DNA from: Mansonella perstans
Taxonomy: Eukaryota > Nematoda > Chromadorea > Rhabditida > Onchocercidae
Length of the DNA stretch: 64,000 nucleotides
Direction of reading: 5' to 3'
Assembly (NCBI GenBank): GCA_037074765.1
Contig: JBAMDO010000564.1
Location: 434,001 to 498,000 of the forward strand
This document shows, in pieces, positions 54,301 to 64,000 of the stretch. Made by a program: the position numbers and the translations under genes. Each line of letters starts with the position of its first letter. The first letter of the stretch is position 1. A model generated the notes under the pieces. The model saw nothing but the letters and a program-made list of their open reading frames with translations. It was not told the origin of the DNA and made no database searches.

Positions 54301-57300
54301 ATTTGCGCTTTTTCTAACGTTCCATTACATCACATATTTCAACATGTACTTCTGAACTTTCTTACTCAATATTTCATTCCTATCAATTTTCCATATATTA
54401 AAATTCTGATAACTGAAATTGAGATTTTAACTTACCAAAGATTATTGTAAAATTTAGCTAAATTTAATTTAAACAATGCGCTTTCCATTATTCACTGTTT
54501 CTGTATCATTCACAATTTTCTGTTTCAAATTTCAAACAAAAAGAAAAAAACCGCATTTCATCTCTAGCAGTAAGTAAATTCGGGAGCTTATTAAAATGAT
54601 AAGTTAAACGAAATGATATTGAATTGTATTTCTGCGAAAGTTCGGTGAAAATGGAAATTAATTCATTTTTCGACTCGAAACTTATTTCCCAGAAGTGAAT
54701 TTATTATTCGACTAATACTTTTTTGTAAGGAAAGGTTAAATTTTTCGAATATATTTCGGGACCCTGCTCTCAACATTCTGCAACAAACGAGAGTTTTATT
54801 TGTTGCTTAGGCTGAGGATTAATTGGCTGAAAGATGACAGGGAAAAGGGTCAGATGCAAGGATTTTGAACTGATTTTTTTCCTTAACCTGAAAAGCTAGA
54901 ATATTTGGATATTAGCTTTAAACGACTATTGTTAAAGGAAAATACTTTATTTTGCATTTGTACTTAACTTTGCTAACGCTGATTGCAGCCTAGAAACAAA
55001 TAAATGTGACAACTGGATTACTAGTTGACAGTTAAAACATCAAACTAATCCAATTAATTTTGCGCTTTTTGGAGTTTATTGAGTGTGATTTTGCTGACGA
55101 TGATAGTTAACAGTGTGCAGTGATTTTTGCTTAGCGTTCATATATTCAAATAATCTGTAATCCTTATAATATTTATAAACTTTGCTTTACAAACATTTCA
55201 AAATGTCTGCATCGGCTGCACTATGCATATGTCTTCATACTATAGCTTGTTTTCAGTTCTGACTGTTTTTAATTTAGGAAAAATTTCTGAATAACTTTGT
55301 GTTCCAGTTCACATTTCGTGATAATCTTCATCTTTAAAAATTAGTCTAAATGGAATGTATGGATTTGTGAATATCCTTAATAGTGCTGTCCCTCTGCATT
55401 AGATTGAGTCTCCCCTAAATTAGTCTAATTCTTCCTTTGTTCAAATGAAATTTGTCTATTTAATGAACCATCGACCTCTATTCACATAACTTCATTTTTT
55501 TTTTGGAAGTAAATTACTCTTTGATATAAACTTTAGTAGATAGTAACAGCATTTTCTCATTAAGTAATAAATGGTGTACGAAAAGGTGAAGCAATCTCAA
55601 GTTCGTCGATTTTCACCGATGTTTGTGGAACGTCTACGCGTTTTTGTATGTTCCATTTGGTTTCAGACTAATTTTTTAAAATAATGTTTAAATTTTAATG
55701 AGTGACTGATATGATGAAATATTGCTCTTCAACAACGAAAAAAATTTCGAACATCAAAAATCAATGATTACATGCAAAACGCTTCCATTTTTCCATTCTA
55801 TAATCTAATTTGATATTTAGCTTAATTCCAATTTAAGTTATTCACTTGCGCTTTGCTATGTTAGAAACAATTCTGTGATTTATCTGTTTCAGATTTACCA
55901 TTCAATAACAATTACATTCAGTAATTATAAATTACTGATTCCTATCACTTTAAAAATCACTGAAATATAAAGATTAGCTATCCAAAAAATTAAAGCAATT
56001 ATCTGGTATCGGTATAATCGATGCTGGACAAGGGATTACGGGTATAGCAATCGTTAGTGACCGCTTGACCATTGCTTCTTAGATTTTGAACTTAATTTGA
56101 ATAAAGGAATAGCAATAAAGAGAAATTTGTATGATAGCGGTTAAGAATGATAAATACAAATTTTTGCTCTCAGACAATTGAAATCGATATTCAATCTTTT
56201 CTAGACTTAAATTATCGAAGCCTTTGTTATAACTGCATGATTATGTTTTAAAAATTCAAGACAATCTCTAATGGAAATATTTTTCAAATCAAAACCAGTC
56301 CTCTTTCAGGAAGATCATCCGACAATAATCCACGGTGAAGCTCATAAATCTGAAATACAGTCCATTACACCTAGTTATAAAAGTCCTAGTGAAAGACAAG
56401 TGAGTTTGTTCATCCCTGTATATCATTGCTTTTTAATTTTTGTTAGATTTTAAGTTTCTTTTGACTGATTTGTAAAATTTGGTGAAGTATAAATATAAAA
56501 AGTAATATTACAGGTGCAAAAAATAAATTTTGGTTCAGATTTGAATTTGCCAGAAGCTGTTGGTGATTATAAGGTATGGTTTCATTTTTTTATTAAATTT
56601 GTTTCGGTTTTCACATGGCAATTAATAAATTAAATTGTTGATTCATAAAGGTGAAGAAGAGAAGATGTTCACTGATTTCAAAGATTTAATTATTCTGCAT
56701 GAAATATTGTGAAAGTGTGCAAAGAAATTTTAATTTAAAAGATTTCTTTTTTAAATCAAATTTACAGAACAGTTTCAAGTAAATTTTTAGGTGAAAGAAA
56801 CTCAGGATCATTTTAAATTACAAATCATCGATCCAAAAGTTACTTCGAACGCATCGATGCCGGCGTGCAATCGAGAAATCCCACGACTTCAACGACGAAA
56901 TTTGGATTTTCCAAGCGAACACAGTAAACGATCATTCCTAAAATTGGAACCGATGCAACAGAGAAAATTACGAGTATGTAAATTACTCGCATAAAGAACT
57001 TTAAAGAATATTTTTTAGAATTAATTAGACCAAAATCTCAACAATGGAAATTTGTATTTAAAAAAGTTTTGACAAATTTTAAAAAGAAAAATGTAAGCTT
57101 TTATATGTAAGCATTTTGAACTTCTTCAGTACAATTTCCCCAGCAACTAGCATGATATAATCTATTTACAGCAAATTTGAAATAATGGTTAGAATTTCCT
57201 AATTTTAATTGCATAAGCCTAATTTATGGCTATCTTGCTGTTATCTAGCAAACATAAATATAAAAAATAAAAGTATTTTCTAATTTTTCTAAAATGTTAA

Positions 57301-58641
57301 AAAGTTTTATTAAAAAATGAGTCACTCTGATGAAAACTTTAATATGTAAAAAGTATTCCGCAAATTTGTTTTCAAATTTTTCTAAAAGCAAATACAGTTT
57401 TTAAGCAGGAAGTCCTGAAATTTCAGGCTGTTGAAACACGTCCAATCACAACCAGTGCATACTTAACAGAGAGCTTAGATCGACATCGTGATATGGAAAC
57501 GTCCCAACTAAAGGATTATTTGAAAGCACGCGAAAATGATGCTAATAAACCATGGTATAAGCCTCAGTGGCCTGGTCCAAAGGTATCATATTTTATCGGC
57601 TTGGCATAGCATAAGGAAAATATGCAATTAAGCTAAAGTTACAATTAAATTAAAGTTAATGTGGGGATTGCAAAAAATTGTATTATGGAAATCAAACTGC
57701 TCCACTAATTTTAGGTTACAAAACCAAATGAATCGCTCAGAGAACTTGCTGAAATCAAAAAAGTTAGCGTTAAATCTACTATTTTATTAAAAATTTTGTT
57801 GAACACATCAAATTTATTCAAAGTTATAAAAGAAAAAGTTTCACTGCAAAGAACATGAAATAAAAGAGAGATCCGATCATTTGAAAATTTCTGATAAATG
57901 AAAAAGTTCAAATGAGCCATGAAATTTCACCTTGTCAAAAGATGCAGTAATTTCCATTTGAATTTATTGCGGGTAGAATGCATTTGGACAAGAGCCTGAG
58001 ATAGTTGGCCTTGATAATCGAAAATGAACTACTCGGAATCACTACGGGTAGAATGCATTTGGACAAGAGCCTGAGATAGTTGGCCTTGATAATCGAAAAT
58101 GAACTACTCGGAATCACTATAGTCAATCGTAACCCACATTATCATTGCCATAATTCGATCATTTACATATTTGTCCAGTTGTCATTAAAAAGTTTCCTCC
58201 TCATAATGTCAGTTTCTAACTTAAAATTTAGCAAATTCTTCTTTTCATTTCAGACTATCGAAGCTCTGCAGAAAGTAAGTATTTTTCCGGTTGGAATTTT
58301 TCGTTAGAGTTATTTTTAAATGTACTTCTATTCTGTCTTGTATTCTTGTTATATTCTTGTGATTGTCCTTTAAAGATGACTTGATGGATTGTCTCTATTA
58401 AATGCATTCAGCTAATTAATCCTTGCGATTCCCTGAGGATAATTCTTGCCATATGTCGCAGCGATAATGCAGTAATTGTTAAGAATATTTTCATGGGCAT
58501 TATGAACCTTTTAGACATTTTCCGATCCTTAAAAATTTACCGGCGTCGAAGTTAACCTTAGTTTTTATTACATTTCCATCTTTCATTGTCAAAATTCACT
58601 GTTTTCCTTTGTTTTGTGTCAAGTTGGAGCTGAGACTGTAA
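51353..58641 (+). CDS. Proline-rich protein with C-terminal coiled coil, 3' nine exons
   Basis: Exons: 51353-51538, 51790-51947, 56310-56399, 56514-56573, 56791-56973, 57427-57582, 57715-57762, 58254-58274, 58624-58641 (TAA). All phases agree. The first exon begins inside a codon, so the 5' end is missing; 42431-42500 is a phase-compatible candidate. About 306 residues are visible. A basic Ser/Asn-rich start leads to IPPPLPGNPPP, a proline motif of the kind bound by EVH1 or SH3 domains, followed by FLKQQIISLKDDILG. Next comes an extended polar region, then LKARENDANKPWYKPQWPGP, and finally a heptad-like SLRELAEIKKTIEALQKLEL before the stop. There is no transmembrane segment. It may be a cytoskeletal or scaffold protein, but I do not recognise the family. 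The terminal exon of six codons is the least certain; reading through the 58274 donor gives a stop at 58306 instead. Confidence 0.65.
57970..58119. repeat. Perfect 75-bp tandem duplication in an intron
   Basis: Two head-to-tail copies (57970-58044, 58045-58119) beginning CGGGTAGAATGCATTTGGAC and ending GGAATCACTA, without any difference between them. It lies in the intron between the exons ending 57762 and starting 58254. Identity implies a recent event or an assembly duplication. Confidence 0.95.
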
Positions 58642-58751
58642 GGCTTGGTAAGAGCCAAAAAGCACAGGAAATCATTGAAAAGCACAAGAAAATGTAGCAG
58701 CATGTAGAAATGTTATCCAAAAATGTGGGATTTTATGGAACGAATGAATGA

Positions 58752-58863
58752 ATGCAGCAAGGATTGAAAGTGGAATTGGTATTCGCAATTCTATGGATTT
58801 TGATAGTATCTAATGCTGTTTCTTGGATACTTCTTCGCTATAGAATGAATAGTGAATATCGCT
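58752..58863 (+). CDS. Candidate first exon encoding a membrane-anchor segment
   Basis: ATG at 58752 opens MQQGLKVELVFAILWILIVS, continuing as NAVSWILLRYRMNSEYR. This is one hydrophobic segment followed by a basic stop-transfer-like stretch, and it ends at a GTATGT donor (phase one). A 21-nt stretch bounded by TTTTAG and GTATGC at 59116-59136 would join in phase. It may be the start of the gene whose exons follow at 60.9-63.6 kb, but the joining exons were not found. Confidence 0.4.
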
Positions 58864-60892
58864 GTATGTTTCCATTTCTTCTTTTTTTTCAAAAATTTCA
58901 ATTTTTACAAATTTTCTCGTTTTTTAACTCCTGATGAATACATTCGATTTAAGTTTATCTTCGATAAATAAGAATTTTTAAAAGAGCGTCGATTCCATTC
59001 ATCGATGTCTGATGTTTACTTTAACGGTATAGATGGAACTGTGCCAGAACTATTTTTGTTTCACTTATTGAGCTGACACTCACTTTAAGACTAGCATTTG
59101 ACAAAACCTTTTAGGCGGACCTAAAGTCTGCAGAAGTATGCCTTACTATATTTTATTAAATATTTGATTGATCTTTAGGCTATTTGGAAGATACTGTACA
59201 GATGAAAAAAATTTATAAATGATAGGATAATCGCTGAGACTTGATTTAAGTAACGCAACAAAAATGAATTTTATTTGAATTTTTTTAGCACAAATACTTC
59301 AAGTTCAAAGTTTTTTTAAACATAACGAATGGGAAAGATGAAGGGAGTAGAAATTAAGCATTTCGTGCAAATATTTGCATAGGTACGCTATCAGAACATT
59401 TAAGATGGAATTCTAAGATAAGCTGATTCAAAGGTTTAATTACAAGCAAAGAGGCTAGATAATAAATGAAAAGATTGATTTATAATTCACAACTCAATTT
59501 TTTAGATTTGATGAACGATCGCTATGTTTAATTTTATGAATTAACTTAACTTTATAAGTTAATCTTTCGTCATCATATCATCACTAGCTTTCCATTAAAT
59601 ATTTCATTTGAATTAAAAGGATTCCAAAACGATTATTGTCAATTGATATTTGAACTTTGTAAATTTCAATCTTATACTGAACCACTTCTAATTTCTTTGG
59701 ACTTTTTTTCTGTTATTCCTAGTATAATAGTAAAAGACGCATAAATCATAAATACGCTACTTTATAAGGTGAGGAATATATTATTGTTAATACATCTAAC
59801 AAATTGATGATTTTTCGTGGAAGTTCTAACAAAAGAAGTGTTTACGTAGCGCTGATTTGTTTACTACTGAAAAACACGTGATATTGATATCATTCAAATG
59901 ATATTAGCTAGATATTACGTGCTTACAAGCAAGTTATCAGATCAAACTTTTTGCATGCATTAATTTTCAAATATTTAAGAAAAAAAATCGCTGTTACAAA
60001 ATGAAAATTGATATGAATTCCTCATTAACTCATAAACAAAATTAAATCATACCTATCACTTCAAACTTTTCTTTGTCAATTCATTCAGTTGTCTAAAAAA
60101 TTCGCCCATTTCTTTGTTGGCCCTTTCTTGAGGGTTTTGAGGGAATTTTTTGTTTACTAAAGTACCTCCAATCAAGACTTTAAGTGTTTTAATGAAACTG
60201 TAATATACGAGCGAACTATTAGCTATCTGTCCTATTCTTCTGCAAAATGCTTATCTGTCTGTATGTTGTCGGTGTATCGCGTATGTATAAATGTTTTTGT
60301 GTGTGTGTTTATATGTGTGTATATGTGTGTGTATGTGTGTATGTGTGTGTGTACGTGTGTATGTGTGTGTGTGTGTGTGTATGCATTTATCTTTAGGTGA
60401 ATAAATGAATGAAATTTCAGCCCATAATGTGCATGTATGTGTGTATGTGCTACTGTCATCCTGACTACTGAAGATGGTGATAAATGATGCGAGTTATCGT
60501 TTCTTTCATAAATTTTGCGATTTCTACGATGCTTAAAATTTACATTTGATAATATGATTGTTGAAGAAAATGATAGGATGATACGAATGAATGTTATAAT
60601 TAGAAAATACGAACTACTGTATCTGTTTATTGTATTTATCCAATCCTTTCATTGTCATACTATATGTCAACAATCCAAAAAACTAAAACTCTAAGTGACA
60701 TAGCATACAATTAATTTCTGATTACAGACAATAATTGCTGTTGTTGTTAGTAGAATGCCAGTATCAGATGCACAGAAATGTAGTAAGGTCCTAATGCTCC
60801 TTCTCATTTTGCTATTTATTTTTTTATCCAAGTCATTTGCTTTAGCAATGGAATTTCAAAAATCAGAATTAGATTTTTGAATGAGAATATAG
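58864..60892. other. Mostly non-coding stretch with a TG microsatellite
   Basis: No secure exon. A short stretch after the ATTACAG acceptor near 60728 stays open to a GTCC donor near 60788 (IIAVVVSRMPVSDAQKCSK) but does not join its neighbours in phase. Confidence 0.4.
60297..60382. repeat. (TG)n / (GTAT)n microsatellite
   Basis: About 85 bp of TG dinucleotides interrupted by TA and AC steps. The minus-strand ORF across it is only the Thr/His periodicity of the repeat. Confidence 0.95.
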
Positions 60893-61371
60893 GCCTAACG
60901 AAGCAAGCCTTTCACTAGATTATAATGATTTCTTCACCAATATACTGAATTTATCGATTGAGCATAATGTCTGGTCCAAATCATCGCAGTTTAAATATTC
61001 TCAATTAAAAATTTTGGACCGTGTTAGATATTCTTTCGCCGAATCTTTCAACTTCAGTCGCTTTTCTTCAATATCGCAGCAACAAAGTTTACGCGAACTT
61101 TCATCATCATCACCGGCGACTCATCACATTTTGATGACAATTATCATTATCGTCCATTACAAACATTTATCCCAGCATCTTATCTTTCCCTATTTCATAT
61201 CTCTATCATATCTTTGTCTGATATCAAAGAAGCTACTACCAAAGAAAACGATAGTACCTATAGCAACTCCGTGGAATATGACCAGAAAGGAACTAACTCT
61301 CATGATCAAAACACTGGAAAATCTCTGTACAACAGGTTCTTTATGTTCTTCCAATATCTGTGGAATTCTTG
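60893..61371 (+). pseudogene. Coding-like exon with an apparent frame break
   Basis: After a GAATATAG acceptor the frame encodes PNEASLSLDYNDFFTNILNL, then further on RVRYSFAESFNFSRFSSISQ. Near the (ATC)n/CATCATCA tract around 61105-61130 the coding-like character shifts to another frame. That frame runs on through FDDNYHYRPLQTFIPASY, a hydrophobic stretch, and SDIKEATTKENDSTYSNSVE, ending at AACAG|GTTCTT (61335) or TTG|GTAACC (61371). The original frame remains open but becomes a string of Ile/His/Leu codons. Either a one-base indel has occurred (real or a sequencing error at the repeat) or an unseen intron joins two exons. Probably part of the same gene as 62498-63600. Confidence 0.45.
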
Positions 61372-61450
61372 GTAACCAAATTACTCGGATTCTCAGTAAT
61401 TTTCAAATGACGTAATGCATACAAGTAATGCATATCAGTTTATTGTTTGC

Positions 61451-61495
61451 GACACACACAGATACACATAGACACATACACAGACACACATACAA
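61451..61495. repeat. CA-rich microsatellite
   Basis: ACACACAGATACACATAGAC and similar ACAC/ATAC steps over about 45 bp, 3' of the preceding coding-like exon. Confidence 0.85.
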
Positions 61496-62497
61496 ATAGA
61501 AATCATTTCGTTTACGTAACTAAACGACTCGTTGTAATTGTAACAAATTGATCATAATGGATGATTACTATATCATCGATTATTTACTTTACTTCCGAAA
61601 TCTTTCATTTTCATTTTTCAAATATTCCAGAAGGTTTCATATTTAAAAAGGTATTTGAAAAAGAATTTTTACTTTGTGATGCATTCCAAAGAATTGTATT
61701 GTCACTGTCTGGATATGATTGCTTTTTTTAAAATGAATTACTGAACACAAAATCTTTCTTCATTTTCAATTTCATTTTATTTATTTGTACAAAGCGCTAA
61801 GTCAATTTAAATAAGTGCTTGTATGGGCTTTTTTTTTTTTGTTTTTTAGGATAATATCACATATAATTCATACTGAATATGATTTTTTTTCTTCACTGCA
61901 CAACTCAAGATAAGCTGATTAAATTAAGTAAATTAGTTCTTTGGTGAAGCTAAAATAGATTCTTGCGATATAATTTTCGATATGTTTATCGTAAAGAAAA
62001 ATTGCTTGTGACATCTGAAGACTGAATATTGATAAAACTTAAAGTTCTTCATTAATTGGCTATTTTTTACTACGTATCAAGTTCACGTTCAGGCAATTCA
62101 CCTTTTTTTTCCCAATTATTTCAAAAATTCGAAAGAACGATCGCAATATTTTCAGAATTAAAAACACAATGTCATGAAGAACTGCTGCAGATCAATATGA
62201 ACGCTCATATTGTGTTACCTCACAGCAGGTTTGTTGCTAGTTTATAATTCCACTGTCAATATTTATTTGAGGATAAACTTTCCAAAGCAATTACACAAGG
62301 AATAAGATATTTTTTTTGCTTTTCCCCCTTACATAAGATCATTTTAAAGAATCGATGTTTATAAATTCCACTCACAAAATAGTAATTCATGGTAATGATT
62401 GAGTCAAGAAACAGTCAAGAAAACAAATATCTTTCATATGATTTCTAATGAATAATTGGCAAGAAGTGAGTCTAATTACTTTTTTTATTTAATTTAG

Positions 62498-63600
62498 AAG
62501 AGCTTAGAACCGCAGCTGATGCATGTTTATGAAACGCTGACATCTGAAGAAAATAAAGAAAGGGAGCTTTACTCTTCAAATCCGGTAACCTGAAATCGGT
62601 TGCATATCGTTAATCAATCAAAACCAATTGCTAAAAACGAAATTATTTCTAGTGAGCAGCTTCTCAAAAAGGAACGATTCAACATTGATTTGTTGAAGGT
62701 AATTTGTTTCGCAGTATCGGCAGTATTAGCCTATTTATTCCAGCTGATTGTCTTTATGAAAATCATCAAAAGAATGATTAAGTTTCACGGTTTTATTTAG
62801 TTCTACTAAATTTGAATTTTCTCGCTCTCATGCTCTGATCACGAAATCTTAATAATTTTAATGTTCCATATTGATAATTGTGGTACTACGATCATGATAT
62901 TCAAAATGCTTGTTGTGACAATGACAGTCCGTTTCTATAAGGTCAGAAAAAAATAACCCAAATCTTTTTTAGCATCGAGAAGCATTTATTGAAAAACCAA
63001 AACCTGAAACGGTAATTTTTCGAATAGGTAAACGATGGAAACCAGCACTAGAAACAAAAAAAGAAAAACTGAGTGAGCGAATTCCGTTAGCCAGTGCTTC
63101 GTTAGCTTGTCAAAAAAAAAAAAAAAAAGTCATGGCAATCGTACATGTTCCCGATAGCTATCATTAATTTGGTCCTGAGATAACATCACCAAAACTGCTA
63201 TATTCCATCCGCGACCACCCAGAATGCAATCGTTATTATCAGCATCGCATTTCAATTTCTCGTTTTGATCATATATCAGCTTCATACGAATATCGGCAAC
63301 CAGTACAACCAGCAATATCAGTAGCTATACCACGTCATCTAGCACGTATACCTATAAATTGTATTACAGAGCGAAATAATCCTGACCTGATCGAAATAGA
63401 ACGACCAGCATCACGAGCCTCAACTATCACTTCGTGGTAGCCATCCTGAATAGAAAAAGTTGATTTTTTTAATTTCTAGGTATAAATTTATTTTTAAAAA
63501 GTTTATTTACGTTCGTGTTTGATTAAGTAACACATACACGTTGATTTGTTCCATTTATTTCAGGCAGCAATTTCCGGCTTTTGCAATTTATCATCAATTG
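62498..63600 (+). pseudogene. Three phase-consistent exons with two in-frame stops (unrecognised gene, runs off window)
   Basis: Exons 62498-62698, 62973-63436 and 63564-63600 have normal acceptors and donors and join in phase. The frame encodes polar, charged protein: SLEPQLMHVYETLTSEENKE, KNEIISSEQLLKKERF, FIEKPKPETVIFRIGKRWKP, then a five-Lys run from a 17-A tract (63112-63128), AIVHVPDSYH, FGPEITSPKLLYSIRDHPEC and WQQFPAFAIYHQL. Two stops interrupt it: TGA at 62591-62593 and TAA at 63165-63167. On both sides the frame is long and coding-like, so these look like point changes rather than wrong exon ends. Either base could derive from CGA and CAA by a C-to-T change. It could be a recent pseudogene, an individual's null allele, stop readthrough or assembly error. 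Family not recognised. The 3' end lies beyond the window. Confidence 0.6.
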
Positions 63601-64000
63601 GTAAGTTTTACTATTTTATGAAACGATTATCCTCGTTGCTGCTGTATCATTTTCAATTATATTTTTGAAATAATTTTGCTTTATCTGCTTTGTTTCCATT
63701 ATCTTCCGCAACATGCTATAAATTATTTTCATACTTCGCATCAACTTTTTACTTATTAAAATAAAGTATTAAATTTCTATATTTTTGGTAGCGGATCAGA
63801 TCCCAATCGATTAACACATAGCAATATCTTTTTATTGAGTGAAAAGTAGGAAATCTTATTTATTTATATTTGAATAAATAGGAACATTTGTGTGTAATGA
63901 ATGGATAGTGTGGTTCAAAAAAAATTGAAAAAAAAACAAAACAGAAAACTTGGCCAATTCTTGACTCTTTTTCATTAACTTTGGTAAATCTTTTTTGTTC
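63601..64000. other. Intron or intergenic end of window
   Basis: Begins with the GTAAGT donor of the preceding exon. No further exon was identified before the window ends. Confidence 0.5.

Noticed and set aside
57935..58126. Minus-strand ORF with an internal 25-residue repeat
   Set aside because: Explained by the 75-bp intronic duplication, whose length is a multiple of three; no sign of a gene on that strand.
60232..60459. His/Thr-rich minus-strand ORF
   Set aside because: It is the translation of the (TG)n/(CA)n microsatellite.

Overview
The window looks like a nematode nuclear chromosome. It is very AT-rich. Every gene I could resolve is split by short introns with GT...TTTCAG borders, and several start codons sit just 3' of a trans-splice-like acceptor. 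The predicted proteins include a nematode-style LGC ligand-gated channel. Composition would suit a filarial or other spirurid worm, but species cannot be decided from this sequence. No rRNA, tRNA, CRISPR array or intact transposon was found. All gene models were assembled by eye from splice sites, reading-phase continuity and family conservation.

Layout. 136-7077 (+): complete 19-exon TNNI3K-type ankyrin-repeat/protein kinase gene. 8429-13157 (-), possibly to 13519: shaker-superfamily voltage-gated K+ channel, convergent with the kinase gene. 14081-18327 (+): small unrecognised gene, divergent from the channel. 18728-22565 (-): complete ula-1/NAE1 gene, the regulatory half of the NEDD8-activating E1. 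22.6-25.8 kb: repeats, including a 33-bp coding-compatible minisatellite. 25789-29805 (+): complete orphan Cys-loop channel. 29.8-32.6 kb: no worm gene, but a short reading frame resembling the C-terminus of a bacterial sensor histidine kinase. 32679-39184 (+): long predicted secreted acidic protein of unknown family. 39.2-51.3 kb: gene-poor, low-complexity DNA with one candidate first exon. 51353-58641 (+): 3' nine exons of a proline-rich, coiled-coil-tailed protein. 58.7-64.0 kb (+): exons of a further gene with intact splice sites but two in-frame stops and an apparent frame break, running off the window.

The genes do not form a pathway. They are neighbours with separate roles: kinase signalling, K+ excitability, neddylation and ligand-gated (probably anion) conductance.

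The points most worth a second look are the histidine-kinase-like fragment near 30.4 kb (possible endosymbiont-derived DNA), the decaying gene at the right end, the K+ channel without the usual Pro-x-Pro in S6, and the unrecognised secreted protein at 32.7-39.2 kb.
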